DNA of 64,000 bases, taken from contig NC_063015.1 of NCBI RefSeq assembly GCF_020509005.1, forward strand, positions 186,001 to 250,000. Reading direction: 5' to 3'. The translations under genes and the position numbers were made by a program. Below the pieces are notes generated by a model, which was not told where the DNA came from, did no database searches, and saw nothing but the letters and a program-made list of their open reading frames with translations. Positions 1 to 10,499 of this stretch are shown here, piece by piece. The stretch is from Fulvia fulva. Its lineage: Eukaryota; Ascomycota; Dothideomycetes; Mycosphaerellales; Mycosphaerellaceae. The first letter of the stretch is position 1. Each line of letters begins with the position of its first letter.

Positions 1-3000
1 AATATAGCCTTAAGATAGTAGAAAAGCACTCCTTATCTTTTCGTGTCCTCTAATGTTTCAAATGCCAACAGTATAGACACTAAACCTATACGTGTATAAA
101 CAAGTAGGCCTACTCGAACTATATAGGAGACTATATATCTAGGGACTATACATCGACTACGAGACGGTACGCGAACTGTCCGGGGCACTACCTATCGTAT
201 AGTACGGAATGCCTATAGCGGAAACTAGCGAAAAACAAGGCAATTATAAACAGAACCGTCGCCCTAAGATTCTACGGCGACCGTAAGGCTAGCCTATACC
301 GGAGCTAACTAGCGGCGGTCGGGTATAAGCGCCCTAGGGCCGAGAACGATATAAAGGATACGTAACCTAGGGCGTACGGGAGGCCACGTGGTCTACTAGC
401 TACGGCGAGGGAATCTAACTAGGCCCGGCTCCCCTTTAGTATATAGCCGATAGGCGTAGACTAGGACGTATAGGGCAGTAGGACATAGGACGATATAGAG
501 GAAATGACTATCGATACCGATAACTAGCCTCGACACGCTTAGTATTATCTAGTATAACGTCAACTATAGCAAGGATATAGTCTAGAACCATTTCCTATAC
601 GAGGCGGACCCGCGCGTCTACTACGTCCTTATAATTTAGGAGCTATAGATTAACCCGTACTATAAGAGACTAACGACCTACAAGTTACTAGGCTATACGA
701 TATACCTACAAGGCGACGGTAGACCCCGTACGTGCTTCTATGTCAGTAAGGATATACTAGAATCCGACTAGGAGGTAGTATACTACGTAGACGAAGAAGG
801 CGGGGGCGATATTACCTCCCTCTACGTAGGTAGTACCTAGATATACAACCTATATATATAACCGCTAGCCTTAAGGTCTAGCCGCGACCTAGGGGTCTAT
901 AGACACCTAGATAGTACGCTTAAGAGACAAGGGTGCTATATCGTAGTAGGAGACTTCAATATATACTACCCTTCCTAGGAAAGCCTTATATAGCCGTACC
1001 CTATAGCCGACGAAGTACTCGACTTAATAGCGAGTAACGTAATTGCCCTTAATACCCCGAAGGACCTAGGTACCTAGAAGAGAGGGGGACTCTAAGGCAC
1101 GATCGACCTCTCCTAGATCTTAGATAGCTACTACTATACGGTAACCTACTATAGGATCGAACATAAACTCGAGGCGTCGTTAGACTATATACTAGTTAGG
1201 ACCTCTATTACGATATAGATATAACGTATACTAGCGAGAACCCCTAAGCTAAACTAGGGAAAGGCCTACTAGGCCAATATCTAGGCGTACCTCGATAACT
1301 CTAAGAGGCTAGTCTAGATCGCGTAGTAGCAATATAACAGTAAAGACGAGATAGACAAAGCAGTGTAGGGGTTAATAGACGAAATAAGAAAAGCGACCTT
1401 ACTTTACGTTCCGCTTACCTAACTAACGATATAGTCTAAACTATACTAGACGCCGGAGTACACTACGGTAGTAAGAGAAGCAAGGAGAGCCCGCCGGGTA
1501 TAGACGAGCAGCTATAGCGAGGAGGCCTAGAACGTATATAGGGAGGCATACTAATAGAAGAAAGCTATAATACCGAGGGAGAAAGTAGTCGGCTAGAGGG
1601 CTATAGTAGAAGAAATCGCCGGCAAGCTAGAGAGGATATAGAAGCTAGCGAAATAGGCCCGATAGGACCCTATATAGGGCCCCTCCTTCTCTATCCTAGC
1701 GCTATAATCGCCTAGTAGCCGGGTTAGCGACCCCGAGGCCAAGGCGCGTCTACTAGCTAGTAAGTTCTTCCCGCCCCTAGTCGAGGCTAATCTAAGCGAC
1801 ATAAACAGCTCTACTCCCCTAGCCCCTAGTATCGCGGTCTAATAGGAGGTGTCCGAGGGAGAAGTTACCGCTATACTAAGGAAGTTACTAGCGAAGAAAG
1901 CCCCGGGGCCGGATAGGATCCTAAACGAGCTACTAAAGAAGTGTAGAGATCAACTAGCCCTAGTAGTTATAGCGATCTTTAACGCCTACCTATAGACCGG
2001 ATACTACCCGATAGCTTTTAAACAATCGACGATAGTAGGCCTACGTAAGCCGTAAAAGGAAGACTATACGTAGGTGAAGTCGTACCGCCTAATTACGCTC
2101 CTTAACACTCTTAGGAAGGCGCTTAAGAAGCTAGTTATAACGAGACTCTCTAAGGCGGTAGAGGAATACTCCCTACTCCCGGACACCTAGATAGGTACGC
2201 GCCTATAGCGATCGACGCTATCCGCGATAGAATTTATTACCTCTTAGGTAAAGGCTATCTAGTATAAGAATAGGGACAAGGTAGCTTCCTTACTTAGCCT
2301 AGACATATTAGGAGCCTTCGACTACGTATTATACCCGCGGCTACTCTATATCCTAAGGTCGAAATGACTCCCTAAGTAGCTTGTTAACTTCGTACGGTCC
2401 TACCTCTAAAACCGTAGTACGTCGATCCTAGTCGGCTAGTATAGAAGCCTATTTCAAGTAGTCTATACTAGAATCCCGTAAGGCTTAACGCTAGTACCTA
2501 TTCTGTTCCTCTTCTTTATAGCGACGCTACTCCTAGCCCTAGAACCCTAGAACACCGCTACGAGCGGCTTCGTAGACGACATAAACATCCTAGCGTAGTC
2601 TTCCTCGACTAAGGAGAACTATAGGCTACTAGAAGAGAAGTACAAGATCTACGAGGACTAGGCTAGGAGGCACGGGGCTCGGTTTGCTCTAGAAAAGTAC
2701 AATCTAATATACTTTACGCGCCGGCTACGGTTTTATAATATACAAGCTTCTATCTAGATATAGGGGCACACGACTAACCCGGCAAATTAGCTTAGGATCC
2801 TCGGACTATAGGTGGACCCGGCGCTATAGTAGAGGAAGTACGTATAGGTAATATTACGGAAAGCTAAATAGAATATAGCATTATACTAGAGGCTCACTAC
2901 GTCTATATAGGGCGCGGACTTCCGGTAGTTACGACTTCTATATACGCTATTATACGGCTAGTCCTTACCTATAGTAGCTAAGTGTAGTCCTTAGGCGAGA

Positions 3001-3170
3001 GGGCCTACCTATCGAAGGGACTCGTCGCGCCGCTAGCGAAGATCTAAAACTAATGCCTAAGGAAGGTTACCGGGGTATATAAGTCGATACTAACGAGGAT
3101 GCTTAAGTATAAGACCGCTATACCGCCGATCGACCTATATATCTAGGGACTACGGACCTCCTAAGTATAG
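1..3170 (+). mobile_element. RIP-degraded Tad-like LINE, family 2, 5' and 3' truncated
   Basis: Non-LTR retrotransposon remnant. Around 45-190 one frame shows CCHC zinc-knuckle remains of ORF1 (CFKCQQY..H, later ANCPG). From about 545 to 1250 an APE-type endonuclease is readable (start YNVNYSKD, core GDFNIYYPS). From about 1850 to 3165 a reverse transcriptase is readable (EDYT..KSYR, LLNTL, SLDILGAFD, active site GFVDDINIL at about 2565-2592). All frames are broken by TAG/TAA where Trp/Gln is expected, and CpA/TpG are scarce throughout, so this is a RIPed copy. It is cut at about 3165, in the thumb region, by a Fot1 end. The same family forms the LINE part of composite B (35922-37631). The upstream end lies outside the window. 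Confidence 0.85.
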
Positions 3171-3218
3171 CAAAAGTAGCCCGCTCGGTAGTATAGCCCG
3201 CTCGGTAGTAAAGCACGT
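3171..3218. repeat. Fot1/pogo-type TIR end fragment
   Basis: A 48-bp stretch matches the right terminal inverted repeat of the two Fot1-like copies at 31446-32595 and 39189-40321, including two tandem units of CCCGCTCGGTAGTA and the terminal GCACGT followed by TA. The rest of the element is missing, so this is a deletion or recombination scar joining a LINE fragment to a gypsy fragment. Confidence 0.8.
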
Positions 3219-4918
3219 TAGTAGTTATAGCCTATTCGTTCCTCCGGAGTAAGAAGATAATCTAGATAAAGGTGAAATCCCGGTACGTACTCGTATCGTA
3301 TAGGCTTTCTACGACTATATAGTAGCTAGTTACTTAGGGGACGAGAAGACGTATAAATTAGTAGCTCGTAACTATACCTAGCTAGGTATCGCACGATTTA
3401 TTAAGAGCTATATACGTACCTACCGCGCTTACCGTACGAATAAGAACACTAATATCTAGTACCTAGGGCTATTAAGACCGCTACTAGTACTATTTAGCGC
3501 TTAGGAGGATATCTCTATTAACTTTATAGTTAAACTACCGAAGGGAATAAGCGTAGTCGACGGACAAACGTACGAGAACATTATAACCGTTATATACTAC
3601 TTAACTAAGGAGCGATATATTATTCCTATTACCTCGATAATAGTAGAGCATTACGTACTAGTATTCCTTAAGTACGTACTAAGTAGACATAGGCTCCCGA
3701 AGTCTATTATCTCGGATTGTAGTACGTAATAGGTCTCCGTATTCTAGCGTAGGATATACGCGCTACTTAGTATTAATCGAAAGCTATCTTCGTCGTTCTA
3801 CCTAGAAATAGATAGATAGTCGGAGAACACGAATAAAGTAATAGAGCAATACCTACGTATCTTTATTAACTATGCCTAGGACGACTAGCTAGATTAGACT
3901 CTATTAGCTAAGTTTATAGTAAATAATATAGTGTCCGTAATAATAGGCGTCTTACCGTTCTATACTAATACTAGGCGTAATCTAAGGTTCTCTAAGTTCG
4001 ACTTAGACTTACCTATACTACTAATACTATATAAATAGCGACTAGACGCCGAGTCCGTAAACAAGTTTACGGCTAAGATATAAGAGATATACTAATACTT
4101 ACGATAGTAGATAGCCTTAGTATAAGTAGTCTAAGCTAAGTACGTAAACTAGACGCGTATACCTATACTACGGTACGCCGAAGGCGACGAAGTATAGGTA
4201 AGTACTAAGAACTAGACGATAGAGAGACCTTCTCGTAAGATAGACGTAAAGTAGTCTAGACCGTACGTAATAACGGAGGTACTACCGGGTAATACTTATA
4301 AAGTAGAGCTCCTACCTACTTTAAATATCGATAATCGCTTCTACTTATACCTTCTTATACTAGTTTATCCGCCGGTTATAGGACAGACATAACCCGTACT
4401 ACTACCGATCCGAATTGTCGACGATAAATAACACGAAATCGATCCCGCCGAATCTAATCAATAGGAAGTTAAGCAAATTCTAGACTATAAGAAGAGATAG
4501 CCGCGAGGACTAATACCGGTAGGAGGTAAATAGCTATATTAGGAATACTTAGTGAAATATATTAGATATAATAAGCTATCCTATAAAGCTACGAACTAGG
4601 TTATCGAGACCGCCGCCGCCTCCGTAGCCGACTTTTACTATAACTACCCGAGAGCGACTAAGCTACCTAGTTTTTAACTACCTATAGACTAGATACTAGA
4701 TAAGAATACTATAGGTATACGTATAGCGCGCTAACTAGTAAAAGTAGCGATGACTCTAATACCGGTAGAACTAGGCCTCCGGGCTTATAAGGAAGAGAGC
4801 GATATATATAGTCTAATAGATAATAAGGTGTTTATAAAGGTAATAGGAGATATAATAGATACGAAAGATATAAGAGGAGAGGAGAGTACTCCGGAGCGTA
4901 CTCTAAGAGGGGGGGATA
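3219..4918 (+). pseudogene. Ty3/gypsy pol 3' part: integrase core and chromodomain-like C-terminus
   Basis: Translated fragments match a gypsy integrase: WEDISINF-like strand with D to N, VDGQTYENIITVIYYLTK, RHRLPKSIISD and a following glutamine-type TAG. Further on, near 4470-4680, is a chromodomain-like tail (LVKYIRY, NQVIETAAASV). Stops are TAG/TAA from Gln/Trp codons and dinucleotides are RIP-like. The coding part fades after about 4690 and a polypurine run (AAGAGGGGGGGA, about 4904-4915) follows, as expected directly before a 3' LTR. The reverse transcriptase half is absent, removed at the Fot1 scar. Function lost. Confidence 0.8.
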
Positions 4919-4919
4919 G

Positions 4920-5107
4920 TATTACCGTACCGGCGTATATTTACTTAAACCCGCGGGTACGTACCTAGACCTCGCGCCCGCTAACTAATCCGACTAGCGG
5001 CTTAGCGCCCGTATATAACTCTCGCGCCCTCCGCGCCTCCCTTAGATAGAACATCTATTCGACTTATACCTTACCCGACTACGTACTTATACCTACTTAT
5101 AATAATA
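4920..5107 (+). repeat. Probable 3' LTR of the gypsy fragment
   Basis: Begins TATTACCG immediately after a polypurine tract and ends near ATAATA, which fits a TG..CA LTR after RIP (TGTTA to TATTA, AACA to AATA). A TATA-like TATATAA lies at about 5012. No second copy is in the window to confirm the borders, so the ends are tentative. Confidence 0.4.
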
Positions 5108-5735
5108 GGTAAACGAGCTAAGGAGCTAGATAGAACTATGGCCCCTCTCGGCCTCTTAGTAATCGAGCCGAATCGTAAAGTACGTCTAGTCGCGATTAAC
5201 CGCCTAAACCGCTTAGCTACTAGAAGAACGGGAGGACTAGCTATCCGACCGTAGACCTTAGGCGAGGTTACGTCCGCCTCGCCCTTACCCTTAGAGTCTT
5301 CTAGGAGAGGCGTCTATATCGGAATCTCGCGGAGCTACCTAACGTAGTCGGAGGTATCGCTTAGACCCTCCTACGGCTCGTTACGGTCTAGGGTATAGCG
5401 CGGCGATATCTACCGAGGGCTACGCCGAGTCCTAGGAGCCGACTTCTTCTTAGCTAAGGCCGCGGGCTTCTTACTAGCTAAAGATACGGGCTTCTTACTA
5501 GGAGGCTTCCTAGGTACCTTAGGTATACTAGCGGACTTACTAGGCTTAGTTAGTAATATAAACAAGCCGTCGTCCTCCTTATCTAAGGTGTTCTCCTCCT
5601 AGCTAGGTCTATTCGTATTAGTCTCGGCGTTCTCGCGAATAAAGGCGCGGACGTAAGCTAAGTTAGCCTTTAACGCGGCCTTTAGGCGGCTAGCGGCGTC
5701 GCGGGTAGTATAAGGCTTACGACTAACCTAGAAGA

Positions 5736-5750
5736 CTAGACTATATATAG
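5736..5750. repeat. 15-bp target-site duplication, left copy
   Basis: CTAGACTATATATAG, identical to 7885-7899; together they bracket the minus-strand LINE 5751-7884. Confidence 0.9.
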
Positions 5751-7884
5751 ATAGATAGATTATTCATTCGCCTGTTTTAGTGCCCTATGGCCTATGCAGG
5801 TCTCTCGCTATTTAGGTCTATTTGTGTAGGTAGGAAACCCGATTAACGGATGAAAACCTCCTCGTCTTTGCCCTCCTCGTTCTTTCCTGTCTTGTCCTTT
5901 CGTTCTCCTTCCTTCAGGGTACGCTAGTGTCATGGTTGTTACCCTATGACTACCTTGCCCGTAACCCTGGTAATGTCCTCCTCTCGATTCCCTTTCTCCC
6001 TTCTGTTTCCCCGGCTCTTCTCTCTCTCTCCCTCCTCTCTATCCACCTTTCCGTTTCTACTGCTAGGGAGAATTGCTCTAGGTAGTCCTCGTTAAGGATC
6101 CATCTTGTCACTCTCCTTATATCTTGTCTGTCCTGGATGATGGCCTGGTATTGCCTGTCTCTTGCCTTCGCCCTCCACTGGCTTCTCCCTTTTACCCACT
6201 TAGTACAGTTCAGCACCATGTGCTCCGGGTTTTGGGATAGGTAGCCACAGGGGCAACGTTTGGAATCGTATCCTGGGACTCTTCTTTGGTGCAAGTATGC
6301 TCTCAGCCCAATGTGCTCAGAGCGAATCTGGATAGCTATGCTTGCTTCCGCCCTCTTCAGGTCTTTATAGATAAGGTAGTTATACCTCCCGAAGGTCCTG
6401 GCCGCTGGTGGGGCTCCTGGCCTCACCGGTTTTTGGTTCCAACGCGTTTCCCATAGGTGACCTGCGATCCTTTCTGCTTGGCTTTGCTTCTTTTTCCCTT
6501 TGTCCCCTGTGTTAGCTTGCTCCCTCAGAGCTTCTCTCTGTTCAAGGGCTGCTAGGATTTCCTGTGATGTTTTTAGGTCTGCTTCCTTCTGTGGGATCAT
6601 GTGTGGCCGGTTGGGTCTTCTCCTCCTCTCCCACTGGGTTCTTATCCTTTGAGTAGCTGCTTGGATGGTTCCCTGGGCTGGGTATGCTGATGTCTTCTCT
6701 GCGTATTGACACCTCATGCCCTGGAGGTACTCCCTGATGGGGGCTGTACCTGATTCCATTTCCATTGTCCTGTGAGGGGTTGACTTGTATGCCCCTAGTA
6801 CTCTCTTTAGGCAGGCTGCCTGCGCTCTGTTGAGGGGGTCCTCAATTCTCTTCGGGATGTGTTTTTCCGCTGCCCAAATTGCTGCTCCATATAGCATTGC
6901 GGGCTTGACAATGGCCTTGTACATGGTCTGGGCCTTTGTGAAGGTCGCCCCCCAGGTTGACGCAGTGGGTCTCTCGATTGATTGTCTGTTGGTGTCCGCT
7001 CTCGCTTGCGCCTTCTTCACTTGTGGTCCCCAGCTGAGTTTCGGGTCTAGCCATATCCCAAGGACTCTGAGTTCCCTTGTAGGATGGGTCTCGAACCCCT
7101 GGATTTTTACTGGTGCTGCCAAGTTGTGTTTTGTCTTTGCCTTGCTAAAATGGATAAGTTGGTACTTGTCCGGTGCGAATTTTGCCCTATGCTCTCTTGC
7201 CCACTTTTCGCATTGTCTATGTCTCTCCTCTAGGAGTGCGCAGTTTTCCTCTATAGACCCCGACCACGCTAGGATATTTGTGTCATCTACGAACCCCGAT
7301 GCTGAGGTGTTTGCTATTTCTAGGAGTTGGGTCAGGTCGGCCATAAAGAGGAGGAATAGAATTGGGGAGAGTGTAGAGCCCTGTGGGATGCCCGTGTTCG
7401 CAATTGGGGTCTGCGGGGCTTTGAAGGACCCTAGGAGGATCTGGGTTGTTCTGTCCTTAAGGAATGACTGCACAAAGTGTACTATCCAGGCTGGGATGCT
7501 TTTCATTCTGAGGATGTGTAGGAGCCTTGCGTGGGACACATTGTCGAAAGCCCCTGATATGTCTAGTGAAAGCAGTGAGGCTACCTTGTTGTTGCCATAG
7601 TGCCAGATGTGTCTGATTTGCTCTGTGATCAGTTCGACTGCTGTGAGGGTAGATCTCTTTTGTCTCCCCCCCATTTGCGTTGCCGGGAGGAGGTTGTGTT
7701 CTTCTACTATTCCGGTGAGCCTTATAGCCACGACCTTCTCTAGGAGCTTCCCTAGTGTGTTCAGCAACGCAATTGGTCTGTATGACTTCAACTTGGTATA
7801 GTCTTCCTTTTGGGGTTTCCTTAGGACGCAAGTCAGTGATTGCCTAAAGGCCTTTGGGCAATACCCCTGCTTCATGCACTGGGT
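5751..7884 (-). mobile_element. 5'-truncated LINE, un-RIPed (family 3)
   Basis: Bracketed by a perfect 15-bp TSD (5736-5750, 7885-7899). On the minus strand it begins inside the RT domain (5' truncation, usual for target-primed reverse transcription) and ends in a short (TATC)n tail at 5751-5765. Unlike its surroundings it keeps normal CpA and TpG and an open frame of 641 codons, so it arrived after the neighbours were RIPed or escaped RIP. A close copy, RIPed and in the opposite orientation, lies at 27966-30186. No internal promoter or ORF1 is present, so it cannot move on its own. Confidence 0.93.
5950..7875 (-). CDS. LINE reverse transcriptase, N-terminally truncated but open
   Basis: 641-residue open frame. 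It lacks the endonuclease and the first RT motifs. In order: finger/palm motif LKSYRPIALLNTLGKLLEK (about residues 30-48), MGGRQKRSTL, LSLDISGAFDNVSH (about 103-116), GIPQGSTLSPILFLLF, active site SGFVDDTNIL (about 193-202), LGIWLDPKLSW, a thumb/connection region, and a C-terminal CxC..H..C knuckle (CPCGYLSQNPEHMVLNC). This is the order of Tad-type fungal LINE ORF2. The apparent ATG is only the first Met after the truncation point, not a native start. It is probably not expressed as a functional protein; its interest is as an unmutated template of the family. Confidence 0.9.
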   Translation of the reverse strand: MKQGYCPKAFRQSLTCVLRKPQKEDYTKLKSYRPIALLNTLGKLLEKVVAIRLTGIVEEHNLLPATQMGGRQKRSTLTAVELITEQIRHIWHYGNNKVASLLSLDISGAFDNVSHARLLHILRMKSIPAWIVHFVQSFLKDRTTQILLGSFKAPQTPIANTGIPQGSTLSPILFLLFMADLTQLLEIANTSASGFVDDTNILAWSGSIEENCALLEERHRQCEKWAREHRAKFAPDKYQLIHFSKAKTKHNLAAPVKIQGFETHPTRELRVLGIWLDPKLSWGPQVKKAQARADTNRQSIERPTASTWGATFTKAQTMYKAIVKPAMLYGAAIWAAEKHIPKRIEDPLNRAQAACLKRVLGAYKSTPHRTMEMESGTAPIREYLQGMRCQYAEKTSAYPAQGTIQAATQRIRTQWERRRRPNRPHMIPQKEADLKTSQEILAALEQREALREQANTGDKGKKKQSQAERIAGHLWETRWNQKPVRPGAPPAARTFGRYNYLIYKDLKRAEASIAIQIRSEHIGLRAYLHQRRVPGYDSKRCPCGYLSQNPEHMVLNCTKWVKGRSQWRAKARDRQYQAIIQDRQDIRRVTRWILNEDYLEQFSLAVETERWIERRERERRAGETEGRKGIERRTLPGLRAR

Positions 7885-7899
7885 CTAGACTATATATAG
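7885..7899. repeat. 15-bp target-site duplication, right copy
   Basis: Same 15 bases as 5736-5750; marks the 5' end of the inserted LINE. Confidence 0.9.
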
Positions 7900-8835
7900 C
7901 TAGGGTCGGAGCGTTAATCTAAGCTAGGTTACGATACTTAAACTTAGTATTCTAGAACTAACTATACTCCGTAACCTAAGTAATATTATAGGCCTAGGGA
8001 AGATTAGAGAAGTTAGCTACCTTACTAGGGGTAACTAGGCGCTTAGAGTCCTTTAACCGGGAAGACCGCTTAGTATAGCTAAACTTAGTACGAGACCGGC
8101 TACGGTTATAGGTAGAGTACTTACTAGTCTAGAAACAATTAGTATAGCCGCCGCGCTCGATAAAGGTAAAGTCGCCTATAGTATTAGGCTTAGGATCCTC
8201 CTAGTCGTATTTCTCTAGCTTACTACTCGGTAGGCTAAGTTACTAGTCCTTAGTAAAGTTCCTAGCGGACGCTCGGTATCGCTCTTAGAACGGTAGCTTT
8301 ATACGTATCGCGTAGATCTAGAGCGGCCGCTATAGTAGCTAAAGACGATTGCCGCTAGCCTAGTTTATACGGTATACGGTCTAAAAGCGATAGGCTACCT
8401 TAGAATACCGCCCTTAGAGACCTCTTCGAAGACGTCGAAGTCGGAGTCTAATGCGGCTACTAGCTTTAGAACGCCGCTAAACTAGAAGCGGCTATAGCGC
8501 GAAGGGAGTATATAAATTATCTCGAAGAATCTAGATCCTCCGTCGATCCTTAAATACTAGCGCGCGATACGGGCTAACTATAGCGCGATCTAATCGTCTA
8601 GCTTAATAACGTCGCGAGAGAACTAGACTTTAAACTAGAAGGCGTAGAGCCGAGTCTACTAACCGGCTAACTATCCGGTAGGTATATCCGGAAGGCGCGT
8701 CTTAGTATAAGCGGGGAGCCGTAGGAAGTTATTAGATACGGCCGAAGTGTAGGTAACGGTAAGGGCGTCTATCTAAGCTATTAACTCCTCGCCTTAAGGA
8801 GAGCGCGGGACAGGAGCTATAGTAAGCTATAAAAA

Positions 8836-9480
8836 AGAAAGGAGTCTAAAACACGTTAGTATTACTATATTAACGCCGATACCGCGGCGCGGCTTATATA
8901 CCTTAATCTAATTAAGAATAAGTTAGCTAAGGCTAAAGAAGGTTAAGGAAGAAGCTACCGAAGGGTAAAGAGTTTATTAAAGACTCAGTAAGCTTAAAGA
9001 TTAATGTCCGTAGTTAGTTTAATTTAGAATAAGAGCGTACTTTTATACTTATATTCTATACGAGCTACCTAATACTACGAGCTTCTAACGATATAGGAAG
9101 ACGCGAATACGCGTAAGAAGCTCGCGGCGAGGTCATCTAACGGGGTTAGTGAGCTCGTAGTGAGCTTAGGTAGTAGAGTTAAGCCGCGTAAGGTAGTTAT
9201 ATATACGGAGTAAAGTAAGCTAAAGGGTCGTAGGCTAGGAAGCTACGATAAAGGAAGCTAAAGCTTTAGGATCTCTTTTGTTATCGATTTAAGTATATAG
9301 GCAATCAGGCTAGCCGCCTTAGGCTGACATAGGTGTATTAGGGTCTAGTAGGGGAGGATATAACGTTCTTATCCGAATATACCGCCGGCTTAGCGCTTAG
9401 CTTTATATTTAGAGTTTTCTTAGGTAGCTTTTCTATATCTTAGATTTATACTCGCTAAGGTTCTTATACTACTACGCAAC
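8836..9480. other. RIPed non-coding stretch, possibly an LTR
   Basis: No convincing coding frame. The sequence is RIP-like. The end near 9465-9490 (ACGCAACTCGTACATATTTAA) resembles the end of the copia-3 LTR (AACTCGTACCTATTTAATA), so an old copia LTR is possible, but no second copy is visible. Confidence 0.3.
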
Positions 9481-9912
9481 TCGTACATATTTAATATAGC
9501 GGATAAAATTTAATCGGTTTAGACTTAGTTAGGTTGTTATACTTAAAGTCTACGACTGCCTTCGGTATATCCTTATATACTACGCTCGCGGGCTCCTAGG
9601 TAGACTTACTATCTAAATAGCCCTTCTATTTCACTAGTATAGTAATGCCTCTACCCTTCGGCTAAGAATCTAGGACGCGTTTAACCTCCTAGGGCTTAAA
9701 CGTATTACTAGGTTTATTAGTAACCTCGATCGGCGGCGGTCGTACGTTATCTTCTAGATCTACCGGTCGGAGAAGATTTAAATAGAAGGACTTATATACG
9801 CGGATCGTCTCTAGTAGGGCAATACTATACGTATTCTTACCGAGCGCGGTAGTAATTATTACTGGTCTAAACTATTTAATATTAAGCTTCTTAGCTAGGC
9901 GTAATAACTTCT
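9481..9912 (-). pseudogene. Ty3/gypsy integrase C-terminus with chromodomain (left part of a split element)
   Basis: On the minus strand: KLNIKQFRPVIITALGKNTY, then a proline-rich linker, then a chromodomain core (ITILVK.KGYLDSKST.EP). Stops are RIP-type. The frame is interrupted at 9913 by gypsy-1 and resumes beyond it at 21362 (LPRYSLGDRIYINTKN), giving the usual GDxVYL..KN..KKLxxKxxGPF order when joined. The two halves flank gypsy-1 with its TSD AGTTC. Confidence 0.8.
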
Positions 9913-9917
9913 AGTTC
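9913..9917. repeat. gypsy-1 TSD, left (AGTTC)
   Basis: AGTTC directly before the 5' LTR; repeated at 21357-21361 directly after the 3' LTR. Confidence 0.85.
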
Positions 9918-10127
9918 TGTTATAGTCTCCCTATAGAGTGTATAGAAGGTGGGGACAGAAGACCCTTAGAGTGCTTAGAAGTCGTTAAGAAGTAAAAGTC
10001 TAGCTTAGTATATAAGCGCTAAGAATCATATACCCCGTATTATTTACTACGGGACCTAGCCCTCCAAATTCACCCCTCTACTAAACCTTAACAGATTTAC
10101 TTCGGCTCGTAACTATATAACTTACGG
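9918..10127 (+). repeat. gypsy-1 5' LTR, first part
   Basis: Starts TGTTATAGTCTCC and matches the start of the 3' LTR at 20839. Interrupted at 10128 by the LINE; continues at 15279. Confidence 0.9.
10113..10127. repeat. LINE-1 TSD, left
   Basis: CTATATAACTTACGG, identical to 15264-15278; brackets the full-length LINE in the gypsy-1 LTR. Confidence 0.9.
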
Positions 10128-10499
10128 TCTATATAGTTAGTTTCACGGGGATTGACCGACCCATCTCGGGTACTAGGACGAGGACCATTCAATCGATAGC
10201 CCTTATCAAGACGAGCAATCTACTCAAGCAGTAGCGACCCGCCTACGCTAGCGGCGGCGCAATTGTGATACAAAAAAAACCCCAAAACCGAGGTCCCCTT
10301 CCCCTGAAGGCAGACCCTAGAATTGCGGAGTTGCGGAGGACAACTGCCCAATTAGGAAGCGCGACCCCGAACAACAGCGAAGGATGGCAACTAACGAGAG
10401 CCACAGCCTTGCGAACATTCTGCACCAAGAGTCAACCCGGGGAACAAACCAAGAAAAAACCCAGGACACAAGCCAAGGCCCACTATACAGAAAGCAGAG

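Larger units (their letters stand above)
5108..8835 (-). pseudogene. Degenerate gag-like ORF, split by a LINE insertion
   Basis: On the minus strand a long degenerate reading frame runs from about 8835 down to about 7900 and, across the LINE (5751-7884), on to about 5110. Upstream part: a plausible globular stretch (IDALTVTYTSAVSNNFLRL, VIKLDDQIALQLARI, LVAALDSDFDVFEEVSKGG). Downstream part: Lys/Pro-rich, low complexity (PRKPPSKKPVSLASKKP). Stops are almost all TAG/TAA at expected Gln/Trp codons. No CCHC, protease or RT motif is seen in it. I read it as gag of an unidentified LTR element or an unknown element protein; the family is not recognised. Confidence 0.4.

Noticed and set aside
504..507. 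ATGA ORF1/ORF2 overlap also in LINE family 2
   Set aside because: An ATGA is present, but the endonuclease frame that follows is not in phase with this ATG, so it cannot be claimed as conserved.
6785..7600. 271-codon open frame on the plus strand
   Set aside because: It is the antisense of the LINE RT ORF (5950-7875); no protein features of its own, and its openness follows from the codon usage of the true gene.
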